Shown here in pieces: positions 28,074 to 41,700 of a stretch of 64,000 nt of DNA. Below the pieces are notes generated by a model. It was not told the DNA's origin and searched no databases. It saw only the letters and a list, made by a program, of their open reading frames with translations. The first letter of the stretch is position 1. The number at the start of each line of letters is the position of its first letter. Source of the stretch: Nyssa sinensis (lineage: Eukaryota; Streptophyta; Magnoliopsida; Cornales; Nyssaceae); NCBI GenBank assembly GCA_008638375.1, contig CM018031.1, positions 2,269,001 through 2,333,000 on the forward strand, given 5' to 3'. A program made the translations under genes and the position numbers.

Positions 28074-31000
28074 ATGGCGGTCTCTAAGAAGTGGATTTCT
28101 ATGTGTTCGTTGCTGCTTCTGATGCTGTTCGTTGGAGTTATGGCTAGAGTACAGAAAGATGAGATCTCTGCGTCGAGGTTTGTTTCTCTCTCTAGCCACA
28201 AAGCACACGCATGCTCTCTCTCTCTCTCTCTCTAAATGTCTCGCTTTTTCCCTATATGTTCTACGCCATTGAAGGTTGTTTGAGCGAGTAGTAATTTTTG
28301 GAAAAGCAGAGCTTCCTCTGTATTCTCTCTCCTAAATCCTGAAGTTTTTCAACGCAACGTGTGATCTGTTTTTGTGTTACACAACTTTATTTGTTTTTCA
28401 TCACGATTAATTTTCGGTCTAGGTTCGAGATTTCTCTGCATTATGCGGCTTTTCACACCAAAATCGATTGTAATATCCAAATAATTACAGATTTTTATGG
28501 TTTTTTTTTAAAAAACTTTCTAACCATAATTTAGCAAATCACTGTTTCAGCGTCTCCACTAATGTCGTTTTCAGTATGCCTTGAAAATCTCTGGTTCACT
28601 CTTTATCTCAACCGCGATGAACACAGAAATTACAGAGAAATTAGATAGAATTTTTAGAGAGATAATTCAATAAGATTTAATGGTGTGCACTGAACCAAAA
28701 TCATACATTTGTTTGTATATTTAACAGGAATGGTGAAACAGAGCAGTTACAGAGCTCAAACAACTCAACAATGGCGGCGAGGTCAGTATTATTCGTACTA
28801 CACTAACCTCGCTCTAACGTTATTAGTTCTTACATTTCCTTAATCCACGACGTTCATTTTGTCTCTAGAAAATCTCCCACCGCTAGATCTGTTATCCACA
28901 GTTTTTATCCAAATCTCAGAACAATCTCAACCGTTGTGATCTCTTGCCCTTAGATCTGGATCGTTAATTCGGTTACTTTAGTTCCCTGGATTCCTTCGTT
29001 GTAAAAACAAACCCTCATTGGCCGCCTTCAAACCATGGCGCCCTTTATTTCACATTCCCATATTACCATCACAAAATCTTCTTAATCCCACGTCTATTCA
29101 CAAAGAGTGTGTGGGTAGTTCAGTCATTTAAGGGCTCGACTCTAAAATGGCCCTCCTCGCTTTTCTCTCTCTAAAAAAGCAAATTTCTGTTGGTCATCTT
29201 TACTTTCTCTCTCTAGAAGCGCCTTTTTTACAGTTATAACGGAAGACGATTGCCTCGACCTTGAGCAGTGTACACCACTCACTGTTACAGTGTGTACTTA
29301 ATGTCGGTTCTAGAATTTTTTACTTTTCTTTTTCTTAAATTACTAAAATGCCCTTGAAGTCAATTTTGGGATATGGATTTCCATTAACTCCTGCGAGCAA
29401 GTTTTGGTGTGTGTCTCTTTCCATTATACCCATTACCCAACATGGGTTTATTGCAGAATGGGGATAAAGTTGCAGTGATTGTCCCAATTTGTGATATAGT
29501 CTGTTTGTTCAACGGCTCTGATTTGCAGTGTCTCGCCTTTTCCATATATGGGTATGATGATTTAATGAGTTTTGTTGTTCTAGGTTGGAAGAGGTTGAAT
29601 TCTTTGAATGAGCATGCAGTGGATGACCCAGAGGAGGTTGTTTCCATGGTTGATATGTGAGTCTCTCTCTTTCTCGATGGAGTTTATCTTTTTCATTTAG
29701 TTACAGTACAACCCAGTACCGCAAAGCTAGCTCGTGGCATTCATTGATGGTGGTTCTTGGTGGTTAGGGTAGATTTTTGGTGTGGCCCTTTTTATTAGAC
29801 TTTAGGTATCAGGCCTACCCTACCCACCAAGTGCTAAACTCTACTAGCTTAAGTTATTTAAGGCCCAATTGGAGTAATTTTTAGATTTTGGAGAATTAAA
29901 TATTGAGAAATAGATTATTTATAACATAACCAATTAGTTAACCCTTTATCTATTCATGACATTTCATACTATAAAATTAAAAATTGAGGAATCAAACACC
30001 ATATTTTCCTCAGCTACTACATTTCTGACCTCTTTCATTTTCTTGTTTGGTTCCTCTATGAATCCGTGTTTTGTACATTTAATCAATTTATTTTTTTGTC
30101 TGTCTTCATTGAATTATATACACGTAGCAAGGTAGTACATATTATCCGTACATGCCTATGTCCCCATGTATGCCTGTAGAAACTTTTCAGGGAGGTCAGA
30201 CATATTAAAAAATATATATATTTTTCACAAACTTATAATAATAAATGAGTTGAAATTAATATGAAAAATTATATTGAATATGGTCTTGTGTATACCAACT
30301 CTCTATCCTTTTCGTTTGATAGCATCACCCATGTGTGGCCAAAGAAAGACAAAATTACCTGTACCTTCAATCTCGTTGCGACCTCTATACAAACATTAAG
30401 CCAACAAGATATTAACCATTGTATTGAAAAGACCAAATTGCGCTTGTAAAATGACAAAATACTAATAATGTAACTCTATATTGATATATAGATCAGGTTT
30501 TGTCCGTTGAAGGTGAGAGGGACAGGTATTGGACCAGAGGGGAGTGGGAGGTGGAAACAATTACCGCCACCGACACACCACGCAGCAATATTAACCTTCC
30601 ATTTTGCATCTATAATTCAATAACAATAGTTAACTCTGTTTGCAGTAGAACAACAGAGTAGAAACAATTCAGCTTTCTGGACATCTCGGACAATAGGATA
30701 GTGACAATTAAGATACATTTTAACTCTCTTTTTGTTGTGATTGATCAACTGAGAATGACAATAATGTTAAAGATTTAATAACAATGCTGTTGATTGAGCA
30801 GGAGCATCAAAAACAGCACTGAGAGGAGGAAATTGGGCTTTTTCTCGTGTGGAACTGGTAACCCCATTGATGACTGCTGGCGTTGCGACCCCAACTGGCA
30901 TCAAAACCGCAAGCGCCTTGCTGATTGTGGCATTGGTTTTGGCCGAAATGCCATTGGGGGCCGTGATGGTCGCTTCTATGTTGTCACTGATCCCGGTGAT

Positions 31001-32320
31001 GATGACCCTGTTACCCCCCGACCTGGTACTCTGCGCCATGCTGTCATCCAGGATGAGCCTCTCTGGATTGTGTTCAAACGGGACATGGTGATACAATTGA
31101 AGCAGGAGCTCATCATGAACAGCTTTAAGACAATTGATGGCCGTGGGGTGAATGTCCACATTGCTAATGGAGCGTGCATCACAATCCAGTTTATTACCAA
31201 TGTCATAATCCACGGTCTTCACATCCATGACTGCAAACCCACTGGGAACGCCATGGTCAGGAGCTCACCAAGCCATTATGGTTGGAGGACAATTGCCGAT
31301 GGCGATGGCATCTCCATATTTGGGTCGAGCCACATATGGGTTGATCACAATTCACTTTCAAGCTGTGCTGATGGTCTCGTTGATGCTGTTATGGGTTCAA
31401 CAGCCATTACCATTTCCAATAACCACTTGACCCACCACAATGAGGTATGTTATGTATACTGTGAATTCCCCTTGGATTATTCAATTTAACTCGATTCCTT
31501 TCCATGGGAGGATTAATCTTATTATTTATGTAATGAAAACAGGTGATGTTGTTGGGTCATAGTGATTCTTATACAAGAGACAAGCAAATGCAAGTGACCA
31601 TTGCCTACAACCATTTTGGAGAGGGCCTTATCCAGAGAATGCCAAGGTAATCTACATTTGGAGCTTTCGTATCAGTTACTTGTCTCTTTCTTTCTTCTCT
31701 CTAGTCAATTCCAATTTTGATAGTTTTCTGGGGTTGAAGATGACAGTAATTGAAGATGACGGTTCAGTTTAAGCTCTAATATGAAATCTATTTATGAAAA
31801 ATGCAGGTGTAGACATGGATATTTCCATGTGGTGAACAATGACTACACTCACTGGGAAATGTATGCCATTGGCGGAAGTGCAGAGCCCACCATCAACAGC
31901 CAGGGAAACAGATACCTTGCCCCCACCAATCCATTTGCAAAGGAGGTATTTATCAACTAAACAGCCAGCTTTGCAGTCTGTTTTTTTCTTCCCATCTGTT
32001 TCTCTCTATCTGTCTGGATGAAAGTGAAAATTTTTACTTCACAGTGAGGTTGACGTATTGTATTTTCTGACTCTGGAATCTGGATTTGTTTTGGACAGGT
32101 GACAAAGAGGGTGGAAACAGCTGCAAGTCAATGGAAGAACTGGAATTGGAGATCAGAGGGTGACTTGTTGCTCAATGGGGCCTACTTCACTCCATCTGGA
32201 GCCGGAGCCTCAGCCAGCTATGCTAAAGCATCAAGCTTGGGAGCCAAATCTTCTTCCATGGTTGGCTCCATTACATCCGGCGCTGGTGCTCTTCCCTGCC
32301 GCCGGGGCCGCCAGTGCTAG
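28074..32320 (+). CDS. Pectate lyase (polysaccharide lyase family 1), seven exons
   Basis: Secreted enzyme that cleaves de-esterified homogalacturonan of the cell wall by calcium-dependent beta-elimination. Exons: 28074-28177, 28728-28781, 29594-29656, 30802-31444, 31543-31646, 31807-31945, 32099-32320. Total is 1329 nt (442 aa), normal for plant family members. The N terminus is a signal peptide ending in VGVMA. Next comes the plant Pec_lyase_N segment ([12 protein letters not shown]), then the [20 protein letters not shown] entry to the beta-helix. [18 protein letters not shown] carries the calcium-binding Asp residues, and [16 protein letters not shown] contains the catalytic-Arg RxPxxR motif. 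The end is [11 protein letters not shown]. The third exon is problematic. The strong acceptor (TTGTTCTAG, ending 29583) leads to a stop after RLEEVEFFE. The frame stays open only from a weak AG at 29592-29593, or if one G of GAGG at 29591-29594 is an extra base. Related proteins have an RLEE-type sequence here, which favours the extra-base reading. Lies tail-to-tail with ITPA. Confidence 0.93.
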
Positions 32321-34473
32321 CAATCTCAGGATCAATTACATGAGAAAAAATGAAAAAAAAAATTTCTATCCTGTTAGGTTTCCAATTTTACTATTATATA
32401 CCATTACCATATATCCATATTCCACCATTGTTTGTCTGTCATCTACCAGTTTGCTTTGTCTTGGCAAGTGTACATTTTTACACATGTCATCAGTCATCTC
32501 TCCCATTTCTCTCATGCCCCTGTCCTTCCACTGTTGCGCAACCTCGGCCTGCTTCAATTGCCATTCAGGTGCAGAAGCGTTGTCGGTATTTTTTTTTTTT
32601 ATTTGTACTTTCTCCTATTTGGTCAACCCCAAACCCAACCACAACCATTCTCCTAGCCACCATTTGCCTCCTACTCATCTGCTGTCTCAATCTTTTGATA
32701 CTACATATTGTGCTGGTTTTGGGTTTATAGGAACTGAATGATTTTTTTTTTTATAGTAATTTTTCATCTTTTTAGCTTTCTTGAGTCATACAAGCTATAA
32801 AGTGTGAATGTCAAAGAACTTTTGAGTTATGAAATACTTTTGTTATAGATTATGATGATGCATAGCAGCAATGTTCTCTTATCTTTTTTGGTTTGTCTCT
32901 GTCAATGGAAGCAATCTTGTCCTTTTGGTTGTGCAATGTGAATACCTTGTCTATTATTATTACTATCTGTCTTTGCTCCAATATGTGATTATTATCTCAT
33001 GTGCACCAAACAAAACTACATTTATCAAAAATGGTGGTTTCACGGGCCCACCCAAATGATGCATTAGAAGTAAATGGTTTGAGAACCTTTTTTGATTAGG
33101 GAATTTTCCCAACCTTTTTATAATGTTCTGTTTCCAAAATGATAGGGAGACTGGAGAAGACATAGGATCCTGATTTTTACAGTTCCGTTTCAGTCCCAAT
33201 TTGTTGGGAGGGTCATTACACTACAATGAGAAGGTAATTTGGCAAAGAATAATGCTACGACTATTGTGGGTGTCCTGATTGTCCATTGTAGGCCATTCGT
33301 TAATTGCATACATGGCGCACGACTGATGCACATGCAATGCACTAACGGTTCACAATGAACAGACGCCATTTTGAACCCCCTCTTTGGCAAAATTGTAACT
33401 GGACATCCATTCAGTCACGGGTCATTTTTTAAAGTTAAATATTCATAGAAATTAAGTCAATTCAAATACACAACAAACTCAAACTGAATCCATTTCCATG
33501 GGACGTACAAATGCCCTACTCTTTCAATCGGACGTTCAAATGCCTCCTTGGTACTTTGTTGAGGTTTTGAGGATTGTTCGACTTTCTGCGCTTACTTCAG
33601 ATCTATTCTAATGGTTACATAAACACAAATTCAATTTTAAATTAGAGTCAAAATCTTTTTTTAAAAAAAAATCATCTTCAACTGTTACATTCAAACTCAA
33701 ATCAAATCCATTTTTTACTTAAACTAAAACTCAAATCTACAAAATATCATTCACAAACTCAAATTTGCAAGAGTCAATTAATTTACCCTAGAAAACTCAC
33801 TGAATCGAATGTGAACGGAAACGAGATGGAAAAGAATTGGAGGAAAACCGTAATAGACAAGAATGAAAGGAAGGAAGGCTGGTGATCCTCTTCATGGATG
33901 GGAGAACTCATCCTCTTCACAGACTGTGAGGGTTTCACGCCATTGTAGAGAGAGAGAGAGAGAGAGAGATTGATGTAATGGGAGAAGGAAAGAAAGAGAG
34001 CTGGTGATTGATGAGGGCTTTCAGAAGTTGGATCGGTGAGGGTTTTCCTACAAGTTCGGTGCAGTGAGAGAAAGAGGGGGAGAGAAATTCAGGTAAAGGT
34101 TATCCTCTAGTAGATTGGTGAAGGTTCCTGCAACGTCCAATCTTCAATTGAGAGTGAAGCCTGGAAAGAGGGAGAGAGAGAAAGCCGTGACTTCGAGGTT
34201 AGACAGAGAGATACTTTGGTACATTTTGGTCATACGGAGGCTCTTCACATAAAGATTATGTGATGTATTTGGGCAAAGAGTAGGGTTTTCACAGTAGATG
34301 TGGTTGATAGAATGGTAAAAAAAATTTGAGAGTAAAAAGAGGTTTGGACCAAGAAAAAAAAAGTGAAAGGAAAAGGGGTTTCGAGGAGAAATGAAATTTT
34401 GGGACCAGAGGAGGGCGGCCATATGAAATCTGGAAATCACGTGGAAGATGGAGGAGTTTGCATGTTATATGTC

Positions 34474-34493
34474 GGGGGGGGGGGGGGGGGGGG
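34474..34493. repeat. Poly-G tract, 20 nt
   Basis: Uninterrupted run of 20 G on the + strand in the spacer between pectate lyase and ITPA. Confidence 0.9.
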
Positions 34494-35077
34494 CTACCAA
34501 GGCATGTGAGAGACTTCTTGCATACTCAGATATGGGGCCCATTTTAATGCAATATCCAAACTTGCACATGTATACACATGTTATATGAATATGAATCAAC
34601 TAAAACAGTCACCTTCTTGGCATCCCCAGCATTGTGCCACTCTTCACTTTCATTAGGTCTACTATCCCTCTCACACACAGACACACCAAAACTCAGCCTT
34701 ACAATACATCATCACGACAGGGTCTATGTCACAGACAATATCTTATGAGATGTTAGTAATGGGAAAATTATGACCCAGAAAAAAGAGAGAGAGATAGCTA
34801 TGTTTACCCAGAAATCATTCCGGTGCATTCTTATTTTTTCCCAAAAAATAAAAATAAAAAAGGAAAGAAATTGACACCTAAATATGAGAAATAACTTTTT
34901 TAAAAAAAAAAAAAAAAACTTGTTATTCACAATCTTATTAATTAATATCTTGTTTTATGTCTTTTAAACTTAGAAATTTTTCTTCCCTCTCCTGTTCCAT
35001 TTTCCATTCAGTGATATATCTTTTTAATAAAACCAATATATTATTCATTCATATCTTTCTCGATTTTGGAAAATGTT

Positions 35078-35099
35078 CCCCCCCCCCCCCCCCCCCCCC
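35078..35099. repeat. Poly-C tract, 22 nt
   Basis: Uninterrupted run of 22 C on the + strand followed by AAAAAACCCCGG, about 680 bp beyond the ITPA stop. Confidence 0.9.
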
Positions 35100-35773
35100 A
35101 AAAAACCCCGGGTGAAGAATAAGGGTAGCTGATGAGTTAGAAAATTTGGAATTACACAAAAATGTTACATAATATTATTGCGGAAGAACTTGCAAGAATA
35201 TCACAAAGAGAACATATAGAAAACACCAAAACAAAGTTCTCTTTGTAGAACAGTAGAGACATTGGAAACACATTTTTGCATATGGTCACAACTATGCTAC
35301 ATTCTCTTCTACCCATTCTTCACTAGTTATGTCATGCATGTCAGCAACCAAGAGTACTACTACAACAGTCTTTTCAAATTTGATTATTATCATGTGAGCC
35401 TGAGACAATTAAAAGCACCTAGTACATCTTTATGCTTTTGAATTTGTTCACTTTCATGTTTGTCCCCACTACCTGCAAGAGTTTCTGGTACATAAAGAAC
35501 ACTACCTTGAATGATGAATCTTGAATGCACACAAACAAAAAACAAGACCCCCAAGGGTATATCACATTTCATAACAGTTAGAACACCCGTACCATGAATG
35601 TAAGTAATAAGTTCTAAGAAATTATATCCCCACAGCTTTTGATTCATGCATCAGATGAATTTTTTTCTTTCTTTTTTTTTTTTTTGAAGTTTGGGGTTAA
35701 ATAAATAAGAAAGAAATGCTTTATAACAATATATAAATCTATTATGGTGGCAGGATAAAAACATAGCTCACTT

Positions 35774-38700
35774 TTATATAGAGGGGCCAATCTGGAAAGT
35801 GTATCCAGCCTCAGGCAAAGTGGGATTTCACCAGTGCAAGAGACTTGGAGCGGTGAGAAATTTTGTTCTTTTCTTCCTTGGGCATTTCAGCATAACTACA
35901 AGGGAAGCAACATTATTAGCTGTGTTGAATTTGAATTGGCATACAGGGCATGCAACTGAATGAAACAGCAAAGAAAAGAAAAAGAAGGTTGTTTTACGTC
36001 TGATCATAGCCATCAGGTTGAAAGATTGGATCCCATCCAAAATCATTAGGCCCTCTTGGAGGAACTATCTTCCCCTAAAATGTCAACCATTAGTCAAATA
36101 CAGTGCCACTGATTAAATAACAGATTGTGCTAGATTTTTGGGTTGAAGATAGATGTTCACAAAAATAGCAACAAGAAGGGGCAGGGGGGGAAAGAAAAGG
36201 ATAGTTGGGCCCATGTTAGCACGACAATTGCCCCAAAAGTTCAAGGTGTTAGAAAATGAGCCCAACAATGTATATCAAGTTCCAACACTCCCTCACATGT
36301 GATCTAGTCTCACATAGCAAACAAAACTTCATAGAGTAACACAGTACATACTAGTACTAACAAACATACAAAGGGAGCTGAGAGACTTGAACTCAAGACA
36401 CTAATACTAAGTTGCCCCAAAGCCTTAAGCTATAAAAGAATAGGCCCAACAATGTAAATCAAGCTCTGACAGCACAATTTATGAAATTCATTTTAATCCA
36501 TACTAGTCTTTTAACATACTTAATCAATAAAAGGATCCTGTATTACTGTCTCAAAAAGTTCACAAGGGAGAATCATATCAGGTAATTCTTTAATTATTAG
36601 ATTGGACCCCTAGTTGCAACCACATCTTTGGATATAGAATTTTTCCATCACCACCATTACATTATTTTATCAATACAATTAACCCTAATTGATCATACAT
36701 GCCATTGATGTAAACCCTCAGCTTTATATTATCTATGACTCGTTAAGGTAGAGAGGCAATGCTGAACAAATAATCAATGTTACCTGAAATGTAGATCGTT
36801 ATGATACGTGGAACAAGAACGGAAACGGAAACTTAGATCGTCACTTGTTATACGTTATGGGTAGGCCTCTTCGGATCACTTTGTTAGAACGAAATACGTT
36901 TATTTGGAATGTGATACGCTTTTTGATTGTATTTGTAACAACATCCATATGTATATATATACACCAGAAAAATTTCAACAAATCCAAGCTATTATAAATA
37001 AAAATTCATTTCTGGTAACTATGTGAACAATTCATTTCTGGTCATCATTTAGAAGATCATTTTTTGGGTCTACCTCGTAGTTTCAAGGGAATTTTCTGTA
37101 AAGTCTTCTCAATTCTCAAAACAACTCAACTGAGGTCTCATTAATTCCATCAATTGCCAGACAAATTTTTTTTTTTTTTTGATAGGTAATACACACACCC
37201 CATGTCCCAACAGGGACCTGAACTCTGCACATCCCCCTTTGTGAGTAGTAGGAGATACCATTCAAGCTAACAGTGGGTGGTGCCAGACATGTTACTTATC
37301 CGGAAAAAAATAAAAATAAAAAAATCATTTGCCAGTCATGTCATGATTCATGTTTAAAAGGATAATATATTGCGTGTTTTATCCAAATGCCCAACATTAT
37401 CACAAGTCCAATTTGCTTCCCATCTCCAAAGGATGCAAAAAAATTTCAATCAAAAGCACAAAAAAATATTAAGGAAATAACAGGGTTGAAAATTGGACAA
37501 GACCTTGGTGCAGCATAATCTGGTCTCTAAACCAAATTCATATGATGATATATGCAAAAAAAAACTACAGAATTTGAACTCTTAGAGTGTGAGAGAGAAC
37601 TTTTTACATCCCTGTACAAAAAGAGCACATTGGGGGCACAAAAGCATACCAGAGTTTTTCCAATAAAAGTAATCGGCTCAGCATTTGGCCCAAGAGCAAG
37701 AGAAAATACACACAGAGCATAGGCTGATTTATCCTCATATGCCAATAACAAATTGTTCAGACCTGGAAAATGTGACTGAAGTATTAGGAACAAATAGAAC
37801 CCTGGGGGGGGGGGGGGGGGGGGGGGGAGCATAAATGTGAATATCAAAGAATAGCAAAACAAGGGAAGGAACCAAAAAAAAGCAAAAAAGAACAACCTCC
37901 ATGACCAATCTTCTGCAGAAACCACTTGCTGCATTTCAAAACATCCACAGGAAAGCAAAAACAAGAGAGATTTTAGGACTACAAAAAGGAGAGAGAAACC
38001 AAACTACTAAGAGAACAAACATTTTTTAAATTGAGTAGTTTAAAGTTTAATCAGAAAGGACAGTAAGTTAATAACATTTTCTGTGGATTTATCCTTATAA
38101 ACTGAATTTACAGACTTTTTTATCTCAATGGGAGTTGAGCAATTTGATATCATATTTTCTCCTACTATAATAGCATTTCAATAACCAAGAATCTTAAAAT
38201 TAGAATCTGTGAAGATAGATGTGCCTAGGTGTGTGTTTAACAATTATGCGCACACACAGACACACAACAAATACATTCATACAAAATCCAAAATATAGAG
38301 GATGAAAAAAATTAATATTCAAGATATCTAGATGCGTAAAGATTTAGAAAATGAAGAAAGGAATCCCAATTATCTTCTTAAGTAAATTTCATGGTAACAT
38401 GTATTTCACCTCTTTTTATGCATTACAAACTATTCTGTAGATAAAATATTTGAGTTGTTGGGGAGCTTGAGTTTTTTTTTTTTTTTTACAACCTACCATA
38501 AATTCATCATTGAGCTAGGTTTTGCCTTGAATGAAATTTAATTGCCAAAAGGTTACAAGTAGGAGTGCAGAATTGGAGTTCCAAAGTGGAAGCATTACCT
38601 CATACCACTCTTGCAACCAGCTCTAGAAAACTTACAATGAAATTTTTTTATTTTTTATTTTTTAACAATCCCTTTCAAAATTGAGTTTGATTAGACAAAT

Positions 38701-41700
38701 ACATGAACTATTAGGGTCCTAATTAGGGACTAACTTCAAAATTTCCTTCTTTAAACTAGATTAATTTGGTTGGTGTAAATACGAAAATATATCCATACAA
38801 GGAATGCCAAGGTGAATGAACCTCAAAGGAAGTACATAGATAGGCCTTATATGTTCTACCGAGGATCTCCAAATATAAACATCGGGGAAGCTAAATAGAC
38901 CCAAGATTGTCGGTGCTAGTCTGAGGTGGTGACTAGACGACATGGTTGCGAGTCACTTAGTTGACGGAATCATGTCCTCGAGCCTACTATTATGGTATGC
39001 TTCCCAAAGTTGCGAACAGGTTATAACCCTGCAGTTATGGTGATCCTCCTTGGCGAGATATGCTATAACCCAGGGCAACCACCGCCGCAGCTCCTCCATC
39101 ACCTGACCCTTTCCTCCACCTAGCCATCTTGAAATTACAAGAAACTCAAGATAAAATCCTACTTGCCTTGACTGGAAGACTGCAAGTTCAACCATCATCC
39201 TCAACACACTTGTGGTAACACCGCCAGCCAACCCACCACCTGCACCAGTAGCTAGTCCTATCCCAGTGTCAACACCCACAAACATCACCCCAAATCCTTC
39301 TACTTTCAAATACACCACAAGCAGCTGTTTTTGCAACCATTGAACAAGTTTGTACCCTTCTTCAAACCGAGAGAAACCATGCCATAACCTCCTCAAAATA
39401 TGACCTTTGGCCACCCTACTTGGAGGACATCGCCAAGTTACCCTATCCCAAGGGCTATGTAGTGCCAAAGTTCAAGCCCTTCGATAGAAAAAAGGCAAAT
39501 GCTAGGAAACATGTGACGTGCTTCATTAACACCCTCGGTAACTTCCGAGAAGACCGTATATTGTGCCAGAGGGAATTTTCAAAATTCCTTACAGAGCAGA
39601 CCTTCACTTGGTATGCCAATTTCACTGCCAACTCAGTTCTTGACTTCTATGTCATTCATTGCTCATTATTATAAAGGAGTGATGATAGAAACTTTCAAAA
39701 AAAAAAAAAATCAAATTTTAATATGAAAAGAAAGATGATTTCATAGGTCTAAATCTATAACCTTCCATAATTTTTCTCTCAGTTAGGTCATCGAAAAAAG
39801 GTGATGACAACATGAATTTTTACTAATGCTACAATTATCTTACAAGCCTCACAGGAGTCACAACCCTTGTACAGTAGGAATACATGAAAGCAAAAAAGAA
39901 CTAGGCTCCTACCACAGAACTCGAGTAACCTATAAAATCAACAAAAGAATGTAACAAATCAGTGAACCTACTGGAAACCAAACTGTATAGTATGTAACAA
40001 CTTCTTCAGTCTAGAATCAGGTAACTCAACATCCTCAAAAGACTATATTGCATTGTTCTCAAAAGAAATTATTCACTGAATTCCAATCCTCCAATAACTT
40101 TGCAAAACCATTAAACTTCCATAACTACCAAAAAGAAAGCAAATAATACAACAAGACTCCGATTGTAAAAGCTTTATAGCTGCACTGCAATGCTTCACCA
40201 GTGAAGTGCCAAATCCACTTCCGCTACTTCTATGGAAAAGTTAAGTTAGAAATATACAGCATTTTGACCAAAATAATTTCCATTCATAATCCAGCACAGC
40301 ATATAAAAGGAAAGCTTAATTCCTAGGATATTTTCACTCGTTTTTGAACACTCTTCTGGTATGATTGGTTGAGAAAGAACGTCAAATGATTTTTGGTAGG
40401 GTCCCATTTTGAAACTCACCAATGTCAGCTCAATGTGAGTTGAGGTCCTTAAGGATGAGAAAAGTATCCGACTGTTTGTCTTTAGCTAACTGATAAACCA
40501 TCATACTATTAATTCCCCACTCTAAACAAACTTGACTTGATCAAGTTAAGAGTGGGATGGAGAACATCTCCAATTTATGTGGGATTTATTGAAAAAGAAA
40601 GGGCTAGGATCTAGTCATAGCGTCAGTTTAGAGAGGCTTTTGAAAGACATTAGAAAAAAATTCTTCAATTTGCACGTTACAATATGTATTAGGGAATATC
40701 CTTTTGGTCTTTGCTATTGTAGCTATACACCCACAACCTTCAAGAATGATGCAACACACTTCAACTGGAACCAAATTATACAAATCAACCTATATATTCC
40801 TTCATCCTTCTAATGAAAAATGTTGGACCAATCTTCATATATTTTGATGCACATTACCTTATAAAGAGGTAGATTTCTTCCCTTTTTCTAACAATTTAAA
40901 ATCAATCTGTTAAAAGTGGCAATGAGGCAGAACCCATGTACATGGCAAGTACAGAATAAGCCTTATAAGGGAGTACATGTTCTTCAATGGATAGTCCCAA
41001 TCATTTCATTACTGTCAATAAAATGACAGTACCATGTTCTTAACATTTATAACCATCTAGCATATTGCTCATGCCATTATTCCATTGCCTCAATTTCTAA
41101 ATATTACCTACCACCTCACTTTTGTCGACTATTTTTTGTAAAAGAATGTTCCAAAGAACTAATGCAGGTCATTAACGCCCATCAAACATAATTTATATAC
41201 AGCCCAAGTCCCAGGTTTTACTTTTTCAATCTCTAGAACATATTAATAAACTATTACTCGTTGTTCATCTCTGCATACAAAATTTCTGAGTAAGATAATG
41301 AACAATGAACAGGGATATTCCCAAGGTTTCCCACATCAGAATCATTGAACCTGTCCCATGTGACCAGAAATTTAAAAAAAAAAAAGTAGAACTTTTTACT
41401 GCCTACTAATCGCGTGGGGTGGCGCTAAAAAGGAGGTCAAGAAAATGTCAATTAGAAACTTTATGGCCAATTGACCAAATGACAATAAATCATGTCGCCG
41501 TGAGCATTCTAAAAATGTGTCTTCCTTTGCAAATTCTCCTTGATTTGCATAACAATTTTAAAAGGCTCCTAATCAGGTGGATACACTTAATGTGATCTCA
41601 TCATGAATGGGACCTTAATTAATGAATGGTAGCAAGTATATCTGAAGCATCACTGATACTTATCAAGAAAAATATATCTGAAGCATCACCGATGCTTGTT

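Larger units (their letters stand above)
32321..35773. other. Convergent intergenic region between pectate lyase and ITPA
   Basis: Starts with the pectate lyase 3' flank. Contains GA-rich sequence with (GA)n at 33949-33968, a run of 20 G at 34474-34493 and a run of 22 C at 35078-35099. No reading frame here shows a recognisable domain. Confidence 0.6.

Noticed and set aside
32160..32741. Plus-strand frame of 193 codons overlapping the pectate lyase end.
   Set aside because: Out-of-frame reading of the last pectate lyase exon running into its 3' untranslated region.
38953..39468. A 171-codon minus-strand frame.
   Set aside because: It is the shadow of the plus-strand gag relic; its sequence has no domain of its own.
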